A stretch of 64,000 nucleotides of DNA from Bacteroidales bacterium (GTDB lineage Bacteria > Bacteroidota > Bacteroidia > Bacteroidales > ML635J-15): NCBI GenBank assembly GCA_017617125.1, contig JAFZWY010000056.1:62001-126000 (forward strand), read 5' to 3'. Both the position numbers and the translations under genes were made by a program. Within the stretch, counting starts at the first letter, position 1; the number at the start of each line of letters is the position of its first letter. Positions 34,398 to 43,237 of this stretch are shown here, piece after piece. The notes beneath the pieces were generated by a model. It saw only the letters and a program-made list of their open reading frames with translations. It was not told the DNA's origin and did not search any database.

Positions 34398-35309
34398 TTA
34401 CACAACCGGTTGCCAGAAATTGTAGTAATTGAACCATTGAAGCGGATGCTTGACAACAGATTCCTCAAGTATTTCAACATACTGCCTAACCAACGATTGT
34501 GCCTGTTCCACTTCCGACTTTATCGACGAGTCGAATTTCAGTTCCTTAACAAAACCTTCATACCTTAACCCTCTGTACTTGAATATATGCACAACCAATA
34601 CAGGAACCTTGAGTTTTGTCGCAATCAAGAAAATTCCAAGCGGGAAAGAGGCTTTTTCGCCAAGGAAATCGATATCGTAATGCTTGGGACTGCCACAAAG
34701 CCTGTCACACGAGGTAATAATAGTCTCTCCATTGTCGATAGCCGATTTAATGTCGAAAAGATATGATATATTGTTACCTACTGTTATTATTTTGGCATCG
34801 GGATTGACTTTCTTGAACGCTTCGAGACGATGGCTTATCATTTCTTCGCTTTCGCCTCCCCACGAGATAAAGTTAAACTTCTTGCTGTACTGCTGTAATG
34901 TACATCCAGCAATCTCAAAGTTTCCCACGTGTGCGCCTACTGCTATGAATCCGCATTCTTTACTAAGCATTTGCGAAAACATGTCCTGATTGCGAACATT
35001 AACCTTAAATTGTGCGGTGTTGCCTGCAAACATTGCAAACTTATCGAGTACCACCTTGCCAAACAACAGGAAGTTACGGATAGTTTGAACAAATGCCATT
35101 ATAGGATTTCTATGCAAGCGTTTCCTTTGCATATAGTATATGGCACGAAATTGCTTCGGACGAAATGCTATACTGAAAGGTATGACCAAATACAATACTA
35201 CATAGGCGAACCTGACATCTACCGAACGGAGAATCTTAAACATAGCCCTCTGCCCGAAACGACCGCCACCAGTCTTTCCGCTCCAATCTGCTTTTTCCAC
35301 GCTACTCAA
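34398..35309 (-). CDS. LpxL/HtrB-like lysophospholipid or lipid A acyltransferase
   Basis: The 303-residue protein contains the acyltransferase HX4(D/E) motif as AHVGNFE. The family-wide N-terminal WSGKTGGGRFGQRAMF, seen in Bacteroidetes LpxL-like proteins, precedes a membrane anchor (FAYVVLYLVIPFSIAF). It likely adds a secondary acyl chain to lipid A or an aminolipid. The start is uncertain: this frame begins with TTG at 35309, overlapping the nitroreductase stop by 8 bases, and a GTG follows at 35300. No ATG keeps the conserved N-terminus. Coupled translation from the nitroreductase would explain the weak start. Confidence 0.88.
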   Translation of the reverse strand: MSSVEKADWSGKTGGGRFGQRAMFKILRSVDVRFAYVVLYLVIPFSIAFRPKQFRAIYYMQRKRLHRNPIMAFVQTIRNFLLFGKVVLDKFAMFAGNTAQFKVNVRNQDMFSQMLSKECGFIAVGAHVGNFEIAGCTLQQYSKKFNFISWGGESEEMISHRLEAFKKVNPDAKIITVGNNISYLFDIKSAIDNGETIITSCDRLCGSPKHYDIDFLGEKASFPLGIFLIATKLKVPVLVVHIFKYRGLRYEGFVKELKFDSSIKSEVEQAQSLVRQYVEILEESVVKHPLQWFNYYNFWQPVV

Positions 35310-35844
35310 TTACATCAATTATATCTTCGGTGTTTTTTCTTGTCTTCTTGCGGATTTCGTAACCGTCGGTAGCATAGCCAACAGCAACAACGAGTCTTAT
35401 CCTCCGGAAAGAATTGAAATTCATAGCCTTGTTGGCAATCTTATTTCGAAAAGATCCTATCATGCATGTACCAAGGCCCTCTTCTTCGGCCGCCAAGCAT
35501 ATATGTGCCGCCAGAATACCCAAGTCGATTGAATTCAGGTCGTTGTTTGAGAAAAATCCGCCAGTCTTTGACTTCATATTTCCGAAAGTCTGCTCAACTA
35601 CAATGAAATTCGAAACATTGTCCAGGAAAGGATTCAGTCCGACTGCCTGGCAAGCCTTGCGCAAATCGGCGATTTTTGCATAAGTCGGTCTTACAATGTG
35701 CATCTTCCACGGCTGCGAATTGCACGAAGAGGGCGACATGGCTGCCACCTCACATATTCTTTTTATCTTTTCGAGTTCAACTTCCCTGTCGGAAAAACTT
35801 CTAGTGCTTTGGCGATTTGAAGCCAACTCCCTGAATGTTAGCAT
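35302..35844 (-). CDS. Nitroreductase-family FMN oxidoreductase
   Basis: The 180-residue protein has the family start (FRELASNRQSTRSFSDREVE), the FMN-binding MSPSSCNSQPWKMHIV, and the C-terminal GLGTCMIGSF and VAVGYATDGYEIRKKTRK. Such enzymes use FMN and NAD(P)H to reduce nitro compounds, quinones or flavins; the natural substrate here is unknown. It is the first gene of the operon ending with rsmG. Confidence 0.92.
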   Translation of the reverse strand: MLTFRELASNRQSTRSFSDREVELEKIKRICEVAAMSPSSCNSQPWKMHIVRPTYAKIADLRKACQAVGLNPFLDNVSNFIVVEQTFGNMKSKTGGFFSNNDLNSIDLGILAAHICLAAEEEGLGTCMIGSFRNKIANKAMNFNSFRRIRLVVAVGYATDGYEIRKKTRKNTEDIIDVIE

Positions 35845-35945
35845 AGTTAACTTTTTTGATTCGACAATGCAAAACTACACAAGTTATCGCTAATATTCAA
35901 AAAATATCAGTAATGAAATTTTTATAATGAAGTCATTATTTCTTC

Positions 35946-37031
35946 CTATTCATCCCTTCCTGCTACGTAACCGCGCCACTTCTCGATGCATTTTGTCATG
36001 TCCTCTGGGAGTTCAGATTCGAAGTAGAGCTCCTTTTTGGTAACAGGATGAATGAATCCCAACGACTTGGCGTGCAGTGCCTGACGTGGAAGAATCTTGA
36101 AGCAATTCTCGACGAACTGCTTGTATTTTGTAAATGTTGTACCTTTCAAAATCTGGTCGCCTCCATACTCCCAATCGTTGAACAGCGGATGCCCGATGTG
36201 CTTGAAATGAACTCTAATCTGATGGGTACGGCCAGTTTCGAGACGGCATTCCACAAGATTCACATAGCCCAGCCGCTCAAGGACACGCCAGTGTGTTATG
36301 GCCTCCTTGCCGTAGTCGCCATCTGGAAAAACGTCCATGATCTTACGGTTCTTCAGATTGCGGCCGACATTGCCTATTATCGTACCTTCGTCCTCGGGCA
36401 TATTGCCCCACACAAGTGCATTGTAGGCTCGTTTACAAGTATGGTAGAAGAACTGGCTTGCAAGTCCTTCGCGGGCGACTTCCGACTTTGCCACGACAAG
36501 CAGACCCGAAGTATTCATGTCGATACGGTGTACAAGTCCGGGACGGAACGTCTCGGCGTTGAACATAGGCAAATCCTTGAAACGATATGCAAGAGCATTA
36601 ACGAGTGTTCCCTCGAAATGTCCGAAGCTGGGATGCACAACCATTCCCGCAGCCTTGTTGACAACAATAAGGTCGTCGTCTTCGTAAACTACATCTAGAG
36701 GCAAGTCCTGAGGCACGATGCCAGTTTCGCGCTTTGGGAACGACAACATTATCTTGATGTCGTCGTTGGGTTTTATCTTGTAACTGCTTCGTACTACCTT
36801 GCCGTTCACATACACACATCCTCCCTCGGCGGCAGACTGTATGCGGTTGCGCGAAGTATTGGGCAGACGAATAGACAAATATTTGTCAATACGCATAGAT
36901 TTTTGTCCAGGCTCGACCTCAAGATGCTTATGTTCAAACATCTCGCCACCTTCCTCAACGACTTCAACATCGTCACCAAGTTCAAGTTCGTCTATGTCTT
37001 CGAGTTCCTCAAGTTCGTCAAAATCCTTCAT
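35946..37031 (-). CDS. rluD: RluD-family 23S rRNA pseudouridine synthase
   Basis: The 361-residue protein has an S4 RNA-binding domain (RIDKYLSIRLPNTSRNRIQSA, ~47-110). The RluA/RluD catalytic domain follows, with the active-site Asp in LVHRIDMNTSGLLVVAKS. QTHQIRVH-type block GRTHQIRVHFKHIGHPLFND is intact. RluD makes the conserved pseudouridines of helix 69 in 23S rRNA. The first ~45 residues are an acidic extension rich in Glu/Asp (DELEELEDIDELEL) not found in most RluD proteins. It follows a T9SS cargo gene and the PASTA gene on the same strand with gaps of 9 and 15 bases. Confidence 0.9.
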   Translation of the reverse strand: MKDFDELEELEDIDELELGDDVEVVEEGGEMFEHKHLEVEPGQKSMRIDKYLSIRLPNTSRNRIQSAAEGGCVYVNGKVVRSSYKIKPNDDIKIMLSFPKRETGIVPQDLPLDVVYEDDDLIVVNKAAGMVVHPSFGHFEGTLVNALAYRFKDLPMFNAETFRPGLVHRIDMNTSGLLVVAKSEVAREGLASQFFYHTCKRAYNALVWGNMPEDEGTIIGNVGRNLKNRKIMDVFPDGDYGKEAITHWRVLERLGYVNLVECRLETGRTHQIRVHFKHIGHPLFNDWEYGGDQILKGTTFTKYKQFVENCFKILPRQALHAKSLGFIHPVTKKELYFESELPEDMTKCIEKWRGYVAGRDE

Positions 37032-37040
37032 ACTACTTGA

Positions 37041-38927
37041 CTATCGCATTATCAGTATTTTAACAGTCTCAAACACCTCATTTTCGGAATAGGGACGTAC
37101 AAAATATGCACCCTCGGGCAGACCGCTAATATTAATTACAGTTTCGTTGCCCGACTGCATTACTACACGACCCAGATTATCATAAATCATCACTCCGCCG
37201 AAATCGGCATCGCTTTCGATATTTATCTCGGTCGATGCCGGATTTGGATATATGCTACAATGTGGTACGACATGCTCTATCGGCACATCGGCGTCCTGTC
37301 GAAGCTCGTAGCCAAACACTGGACGTATCATAAGTGCTCCCGATATTATCGAGTTCTGCCAAGTTCCCGAAACATTGTAGAAAATCTTGTCGTGAGCATC
37401 GTTTTCGGTGTCGAGACCGCAATTTAGCATATCGTTGGTAGTCTTTATCCAGCCGACATAGAATGGGCCATTGATAACTACGGCTGTATCGAGCGGATAA
37501 TATACATATCCGTTAAGCTCGTTTGCAAACGAGGGACGCACACCTAGACGACTGACGATGGTGTCGCCAGGAATGCCGTTGTTGTCCTCCCATACTGTTA
37601 GGTAGAAATATTTAACATTGCCGTCGTTCTGCGTACGATTGAAATATATGTAAACACCATATAGCGTATCAGTCATGTATGGCTCGAACTTGTATGCCAG
37701 ACTTGCATTTGCTGTTCCCTGTCCCGAAATACCATAGCCTTTCTCGGCTGTTCCGTCGTCGTAAGCATAAAAGTTCTTGAAATCCTGATAGAATCTCACA
37801 GTGTCGTTCCAGCGGTAGTACTCGCGAGCCTGTGCCACATCGGTCTTGAGATTGGCCCTTACAAGGAATTTCGCAGAATCTTCGTCCCTGTAGCTCTCCT
37901 CGTTGAAAAAGTAGCAGAACTTCTTGGTATAAGTAATCTGCTCGTTTGCTCCTGCATTTTCGCTGTCGTCGCCACAATGATAGTCAACATATGTACGTGC
38001 GGGTATAAGCGAAGATGTTTCGTCTTTGTCGAGCACATCGTACTGACGGTTGATGTTGTGGGTTGCGTCCTGTAGGTTAGCATACGTGAAGGTTATGGAA
38101 TCGTACACAGCCTCACGGCCTTTGGACAAGAAATGGCGCCAAGGCACCTGCCTGTAATTCTTCAAGAACGGGCCTACGTTTTTAACCATAGCTACGTCCT
38201 CGATAATTGTATCGTTGCATGAGCGATTTGCATCGAGGATTATGAAATCGAGGTTCCACTGGTCGACATTACTCTGCCAGCTAGGTTCGTAGCTCGAACT
38301 TATGCTTACGTAGTTAATAAAGCGGAAGCGGAAACCTTTCTTCAGCCAAACAGAATCGGCAATAGGCACCAGCACCAGCTCGAAGTTTTCCATAACAGAG
38401 CCTCCGGCAGCTCTCCATACGCTTCGCCATTCATCGTCGGCAACAGAATAGAACTGCAGCACGAGCGAATCGCGGAATTCGGGCATATTGCCGTTGCCGC
38501 CACACTGGTAGAAAAAGCTGAGATATATAGAATCCGAAGCATTACGCTGCAGATTTATCGGCTTGGAGGTAAGGAAATCGGATACATCCGACATACCAAA
38601 CGGCAAGGTCGGGTAGACATTGCCATGTTCGTCGAGAGCATCGAGTGTTGCCACGCCTATCGAAACAGGATTCTTACCGCACGAGGTGTTTATGAAAGCG
38701 TATTTGTCCGACCACTTCGATGAGTCGGGATACATATACGATGACGAAAAGTCGTCGAAAAACGGCAGTTCGAGAGTATCGGAAGTTGCAACTTTGTATC
38801 CGTATTTCTCGAAATAACGTGCGCTATAGTCGCTAAGTGCAGGATTACCGCAATCGATGACAACCTCCTGCGAATAAAGATTGATAACACAAAATGCAAA
38901 TATCAATATGGCGACTATCCTTTTCAT
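37041..38927 (-). CDS. T9SS-exported surface protein with type A sorting domain
   Basis: The 628-residue protein has a signal peptide (MKRIVAILIFAFCVINLYSQ) and a C-terminal type IX sorting domain (~555-628). The domain has CSIYPNPASTEINIES, the internal GGVMIYDNLGRVVMQSG and LPEGAYFVRPY. It is thus expected to cross the outer membrane by T9SS and be anchored or released at the surface. The middle is beta-rich, with jelly-roll-like segments (FDDFSSSYMYPDSSKW is common in such proteins), but no catalytic motif is recognisable. It is sandwiched between the PASTA gene and rluD, likely in one transcript. Confidence 0.88.
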   Translation of the reverse strand: MKRIVAILIFAFCVINLYSQEVVIDCGNPALSDYSARYFEKYGYKVATSDTLELPFFDDFSSSYMYPDSSKWSDKYAFINTSCGKNPVSIGVATLDALDEHGNVYPTLPFGMSDVSDFLTSKPINLQRNASDSIYLSFFYQCGGNGNMPEFRDSLVLQFYSVADDEWRSVWRAAGGSVMENFELVLVPIADSVWLKKGFRFRFINYVSISSSYEPSWQSNVDQWNLDFIILDANRSCNDTIIEDVAMVKNVGPFLKNYRQVPWRHFLSKGREAVYDSITFTYANLQDATHNINRQYDVLDKDETSSLIPARTYVDYHCGDDSENAGANEQITYTKKFCYFFNEESYRDEDSAKFLVRANLKTDVAQAREYYRWNDTVRFYQDFKNFYAYDDGTAEKGYGISGQGTANASLAYKFEPYMTDTLYGVYIYFNRTQNDGNVKYFYLTVWEDNNGIPGDTIVSRLGVRPSFANELNGYVYYPLDTAVVINGPFYVGWIKTTNDMLNCGLDTENDAHDKIFYNVSGTWQNSIISGALMIRPVFGYELRQDADVPIEHVVPHCSIYPNPASTEINIESDADFGGVMIYDNLGRVVMQSGNETVINISGLPEGAYFVRPYSENEVFETVKILIMR

Positions 38928-38942
38928 ACTACTGCTTTTGGT

Positions 38943-39608
38943 TTATTCATCAAAATTAGTGCCACTGGCTTCAGGAGCAGGCTCATCCAATTTGCTCATT
39001 TCTTCGAGAGTGGATACTTTTTCCTCCTCTTCTTCGTCGTCTTCCTCCTTCGAATTTGGATCACGACCTGCAACAACAAAGTCGATGCGCGAACCTTGCT
39101 TTATCTCTGTTCCAGGTTCAATAGGACGGCCCTTATACATCTGCTTTAGCACAATATTGACGACTTCGCCGTCACGCTGCCATTTAACAGTTCCTTTCTT
39201 CAGCTTGGCATGCTTCAGACGAGCATCGAGCACCTTGTACTGTTCGCCAACGAACGATGGCATTCTGACGAGAATTTCATCCCTGGTATTTACTTTGATA
39301 TACACTGTGCGTCCGTGTTTTACCAAGGATTCCTTTGCTGGATTCTGTTCAACGACAACACCTTTTGGCAAAGAATCGATAAAAAGCGTATCAACAACCT
39401 CATAGCCAAAACCTTCGTCATCGAGCATCGCAATAGCCTCATCGGCATCCATTCCAACAACTGTCGGCACGGTAACCGAATCGCCATGACGCGTACACGA
39501 CTTAAGACTTACCATCAGCACGACTACGGCGAGGACAAAAAACAATATGATTCCCAGTATGTTGAACCAAAATGCCTTGCTTAATATAAAATTTAAAAAC
39601 TTCTTCAT
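38943..39608 (-). CDS. PASTA-domain membrane protein
   Basis: The 221-residue protein has one N-terminal membrane helix (ILGIILFFVLAVVVLMVSL) and then three PASTA repeats (~40-105, ~107-175 and a partial third). Examples are VTVPTVVGMDADEAIAML and VRMPSFVGEQYKVLDARL. A Glu-rich tail (SKEEDDEEEEEKVSTLEE) ends the protein. PASTA domains bind cell-wall peptides or muropeptides. No kinase or transpeptidase domain is attached. In related genomes a PASTA gene lies beside rluD, and here a T9SS cargo gene is inserted between the two. Confidence 0.92.
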   Translation of the reverse strand: MKKFLNFILSKAFWFNILGIILFFVLAVVVLMVSLKSCTRHGDSVTVPTVVGMDADEAIAMLDDEGFGYEVVDTLFIDSLPKGVVVEQNPAKESLVKHGRTVYIKVNTRDEILVRMPSFVGEQYKVLDARLKHAKLKKGTVKWQRDGEVVNIVLKQMYKGRPIEPGTEIKQGSRIDFVVAGRDPNSKEEDDEEEEEKVSTLEEMSKLDEPAPEASGTNFDE

Positions 39609-39743
39609 TTCAACAAAAAAATTGAGCCGTAAAGTTAATACTTTTTATCGAATCTACAGCACTTCATATTAAACATAAAAAAGTACAACCGGCACATTGA
39701 CCTTATAACGCAAAAATTGGGATAAAATTATAAATAAAAGAAT

Positions 39744-39751
39744 TATTTTTG
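39744..39751 (+). promoter_or_regulatory. -7 box for the DAHP synthase gene
   Basis: TATTTTTG fits the TAnnTTTG consensus 17 bases before the start codon at 39769. The -33 box is not clear. Confidence 0.45.
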
Positions 39752-39768
39752 CGCAAAATTGCAAACAG

Positions 39769-40797
39769 ATGGCAATCCGACCGATACTTATATGCGGACC
39801 TTGCAGCGCCGAAAGCGAAGAGATGGTGCTTGAAACGGCAAGAGAACTAAAAAATCTTGTTGCTCCCGACTATTTTCGTGCTGGAATATGGAAGCCACGC
39901 ACTCGTCCCGACTCTTTCGAGGGAGTAGGCGAAAAAGGGCTGGCATGGATGAAACGGGTACAGGAAGAACTCAACATTCCGGTAATCACCGAAGTCGCCA
40001 ACGCTAGCCATGTCGAGAAAATTGCTGAATACGGATTCAAGGCATTCTGGATAGGCGCACGTACTGTTGCCAATCCTTTTTCGGTGCAAGAAATTGCCGA
40101 AGCAGCTAAAGGCTGTAGCATCAAGGTGTTTGTAAAGAATCCTACCAATCCCGACATTGACTTATGGTGCGGTGCCATAGAACGTTTCCAGAAGCTTGGC
40201 TTCGATGAAATTGTAGCCGTAAGCCGAGGTTTCTATCCGTTTGCCGAAACAAAACTGCGCAACATGCCCTGCTGGGAAATTCCGATTGAACTTGCCCGCC
40301 GTATGCCCGAGTTGAAAATCATCTGCGATCCCAGCCACATTGCAGGCGACACAAGATACATTGCCGAGATTGCGCAGCAGGCAATAAACCTCAATATGTC
40401 AGGTCTGATGATTGAATCGCACTGCTGTCCGTCAAACGCACTGAGCGACAAGAGCCAACAGCTAACGCCAGCAGAAGTCAAAAGCCTCATCGACAACCTG
40501 AAGATGAAAACTTCTGCAATCGACGATCGCAATTTCGAGACGAAACTCGAATCGCTCCGTAGCAAAATTGACGTACTTGACTATCAACTAATTGACATAC
40601 TAAAACAAAGATTTGCCATAACCAACGAGATTGGCGAAATAAAAAAGTCGCGCAACGTTGCCGTCCTGCAAATCGACCGCTGGAAGAAAGTTTTGGAATC
40701 ACGAAGCGAATATGCCGAAAAACTTGGTCTTTCTCGCGAACTCATTGCCGCATTGTTTTCCGAAATACACAAGGAATCGATAAAGGAACAACAATAA
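39769..40797 (+). CDS. Bifunctional DAHP synthase / chorismate mutase (type II)
   Basis: The 342-residue enzyme joins a 3-deoxy-7-phosphoheptulonate synthase barrel (~1-245) to an AroQ-type chorismate mutase (~255-340). The barrel shows ILICGPCSAES, YFRAGIWKPRTRPDSFEG and IICDPSHIAGD. The mutase is all helical, starting LESLRSKIDVLDYQLIDILKQR. It makes DAHP from erythrose-4-phosphate and PEP and converts chorismate to prephenate. The fused mutase may also provide aromatic feedback control, as known for this fusion type. It stands alone; a repeat-rich stretch follows. Confidence 0.95.
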   Translation: MAIRPILICGPCSAESEEMVLETARELKNLVAPDYFRAGIWKPRTRPDSFEGVGEKGLAWMKRVQEELNIPVITEVANASHVEKIAEYGFKAFWIGARTVANPFSVQEIAEAAKGCSIKVFVKNPTNPDIDLWCGAIERFQKLGFDEIVAVSRGFYPFAETKLRNMPCWEIPIELARRMPELKIICDPSHIAGDTRYIAEIAQQAINLNMSGLMIESHCCPSNALSDKSQQLTPAEVKSLIDNLKMKTSAIDDRNFETKLESLRSKIDVLDYQLIDILKQRFAITNEIGEIKKSRNVAVLQIDRWKKVLESRSEYAEKLGLSRELIAALFSEIHKESIKEQQ

Positions 40798-40919
40798 GGA
40801 GGGACGAAAAGGCTGAAAGGCTTGAAGGCTGAAAGGCTGAAAGCCGTTTGTACAGGCGCAATTCATTGCGTCTCAAAAACACCAAAGCCATTAAACATTA
40901 GTACTGTCGCGGCACGCCA

Positions 40920-41043
40920 CGACACAACAACAAAAAACTTAGAAACAGCGAAGCGAGAACGGCGAAGCCCTCAACGAAGTTAAACGGCGAAGCCATAGAA
41001 ACGCCGAAGGCATTCAAACGTTAAACTTGAAACGGCTTTAGCC
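40920..41043. repeat. GAAAC/mini-hairpin repeat array
   Basis: Between convergent genes lie short GC-rich hairpin words (GGCGAAGCC twice, GCCGAAGGC, GGCTTTAGCC). They are separated by linkers such as ATAGAAAC and TTGAAAC and the phrase CTCAACGAAGTTAA. The preceding 40804-40850 is made of AGGCTGAAAGGCT-like words. No gene is present in 40798-41045. Confidence 0.7.
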
Positions 41044-41045
41044 TT

Positions 41046-42158
41046 TTACCTTCCCCATCTACGGCACGAGAACCCTATTCCGCTCTCAATGTACTGTGCC
41101 TTGAAACCATGTGCTTTCAGAGAAAGATTCAAGAAAATATAATCGGTCAGGTAATAACGCCCACCTATTCGGAAATAAACCCAATCGTAGGCCCATACCT
41201 TATTATAGACATACGCACCTATATACGTCATCAGTTCGAACCTGCGATACACAAGCTGATGTCCGACAGCTACACCGAACTTCACTATATCCGAAAATTT
41301 GTCGTAAAACTGAACCAGTCCCCTGGCATCGTCGAAATAATAATATTTCATGTTTTCGTTGTAGAACATGTCGAACGAAGCGCCAATCTTTCCTATCTTT
41401 CCATACTGATAAGTATATCCGGCCGCTACCGTGCTGCATATGAATCCTCCACCACGGCCTTCATACCCTACCGAATACTCGTCGGCAGTAGCACAAGTAC
41501 CCATAATCCATGCCTCGTGAGGCGACAAGCCGTCCTGATAGTCTCGACGGCTCTGCGCATAATTCTTTGTTGCAAGATCCTTCGACAACAGAAGCGACAC
41601 AGCAAACTGGTTAAGCCCGAGATTTGGTTTCAGCACAGCCCCATTCGAATAGTGCGCCAACATCGGCATTAGCTTAAGCTCGAATCCATGAGGAAGACGG
41701 AACGCGAAATTTGCGCCCATATTGAAATAAAAGCATAGGTTTGTGCTTACAGCCAGATTTTCAGGATTTTCCTGCTTGTTATACTTCTCGGTCATATAGG
41801 CAAGTCCGGCATTGACACGCAGTCCGAACCTAAAAACGCCTTTGTCGGCCAATGCAAAATCCATGAACGTATACGCCGAAACTGCAGAACCAAGCACCTT
41901 AGGATAACCGAGATAATTGTAACTGACACCAAATCCATGTTGCGGCGAACGGTATTTCCTGTCGTAGAAATTACCCGACCTTGTACTGAAATAATAGTTT
42001 AGCTCTCCTCCTGCGATTGTTCGCGCAAGCGATTCCATTCCTGCGCGATGTGGGACATTGCGTCCGCACCAGCCCTTCAGCTCGATACTATGGGTCCGCT
42101 GTGCCGACAAGCTGCAGCACACCGCCAACAACATTAGCTGTATCAGGATTTTTTTCAT
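41046..42158 (-). CDS. Outer-membrane beta-barrel, PagL-like lipid A deacylase / acyloxyacyl hydrolase family
   Basis: The 370-residue protein has a signal peptide (MKKILIQLMLLAVCCSLSAQ) and alternating beta-barrel pattern to the C-terminus. The block LAHYSNGAVLKPNLGLNQF resembles the PagL catalytic H-x-S region followed by the NPGLN-like turn. It is longer than Pseudomonas PagL, as Bacteroidetes members usually are. It likely removes an acyl chain from lipid A at the outer leaflet. Its start overlaps the lptF/G-type stop by 4 bases, which links it to LPS biogenesis. The enzymatic call rests on the short motif and is moderate. Confidence 0.78.
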   Translation of the reverse strand: MKKILIQLMLLAVCCSLSAQRTHSIELKGWCGRNVPHRAGMESLARTIAGGELNYYFSTRSGNFYDRKYRSPQHGFGVSYNYLGYPKVLGSAVSAYTFMDFALADKGVFRFGLRVNAGLAYMTEKYNKQENPENLAVSTNLCFYFNMGANFAFRLPHGFELKLMPMLAHYSNGAVLKPNLGLNQFAVSLLLSKDLATKNYAQSRRDYQDGLSPHEAWIMGTCATADEYSVGYEGRGGGFICSTVAAGYTYQYGKIGKIGASFDMFYNENMKYYYFDDARGLVQFYDKFSDIVKFGVAVGHQLVYRRFELMTYIGAYVYNKVWAYDWVYFRIGGRYYLTDYIFLNLSLKAHGFKAQYIESGIGFSCRRWGR

Positions 42159-43237
42159 TGTCTTGCAGCTGTAAAGTATACAATTACGGCTATTATCGCA
42201 AAGATAAAGTTAGGTACCCATACCGCCAGCATAGGGCTCAAGAAACCGCTGAGCGCAAATGTCGTGGAAAAACGCTGGAACAATATGTACGAAAAACTAA
42301 GCAGCAGGCCGAACAATATATTTACGCCAAGGCCGCCCCTGCGCTTTTTTACCGACAGTGAGAAACCAATGATTGTAAGTATGAATATCGAAAACGGCAC
42401 AGCACCTCGGTTGTGAAGCTCTATCTCACTTGATATGACAGCCGAGGTCCCCGACAACTTCTGTTCTGCAATATATGCTCTAAGTTCTTTGTCGTTAAGC
42501 GCTTCCACAGTCGTAGTCTTCTTGAAGAAATCGTCGGGGCATATGCGTATGGCAGTATCTTTCTGCACTCCTGTCTCTATGTGCTCAATGCCTTTGTCGA
42601 AGGTACGTATGCAATAGTTTTTTGCCTTCCACAGTTCCTTTTTGCTGTCCCACTGTATCATGTCGGCAGTCATCTTCGACTTCAATTCAACGCCATCAAA
42701 CTTTTCTAGCGACAAACGAAGTCCGACGCCATGGTCTCTGTTGAAACTCTCAATGTAGAAATACACACCTGGTTCCAGTTGTCGATGAACGTTGAACGAA
42801 CTTATCCTCGGGCCTCCCTTCGAAACATACTTCTCCTCGAATGCAAGCCTGGTCTTGTTACAGTCAGGAATTACATAGTTGCCGAGCATAAACGAGAAGG
42901 CCGTAATTATCAAGCCGCCGACAAAATATGGGCGTAATAGGCGAAACTTACTTATTCCACTGGCAAACATGGCTATAAATTCCGACTTGCTTGCCATCTT
43001 CGAAGTAAAGAATATTACCGAGATAAACACAAACAAGGCACAGAACAAGTTCGCAAAATTAGGAATGAAATTGAGGTAGTACTGGAATATAATATCTGAC
43101 ACCGAGGCTCCACGGTCGATAAAATTGTCAATTTTTTCGGAAATGTCGAACACCACCGCCACGCAGACAATGAGGAAGAGGGCAAGGAAAAACGTGCCCA
43201 TAAATTTCCGTAATATATACCAGTCAAGTTTTCTCAA
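42155..43237 (-). CDS. LptF/LptG-family LPS export permease
   Basis: The 360-residue protein begins with KLDWYILRKFMGTFFLALFLIV, the standard start of YjgP/YjgQ permeases, and has three C-terminal membrane helices after a periplasmic beta-jellyroll. LptF/G with LptB pull LPS out of the inner membrane. The start codon is TTG at 43237, directly after the tgt stop (43238-43240). The next ATG would delete the first helix, so the TTG is probably genuine and depends on coupled translation. Bacteroidetes often place an lptF/G gene right behind tgt. A PagL-like gene overlaps its end by 4 bases. Confidence 0.92.
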   Translation of the reverse strand: MRKLDWYILRKFMGTFFLALFLIVCVAVVFDISEKIDNFIDRGASVSDIIFQYYLNFIPNFANLFCALFVFISVIFFTSKMASKSEFIAMFASGISKFRLLRPYFVGGLIITAFSFMLGNYVIPDCNKTRLAFEEKYVSKGGPRISSFNVHRQLEPGVYFYIESFNRDHGVGLRLSLEKFDGVELKSKMTADMIQWDSKKELWKAKNYCIRTFDKGIEHIETGVQKDTAIRICPDDFFKKTTTVEALNDKELRAYIAEQKLSGTSAVISSEIELHNRGAVPFSIFILTIIGFSLSVKKRRGGLGVNILFGLLLSFSYILFQRFSTTFALSGFLSPMLAVWVPNFIFAIIAVIVYFTAARQ

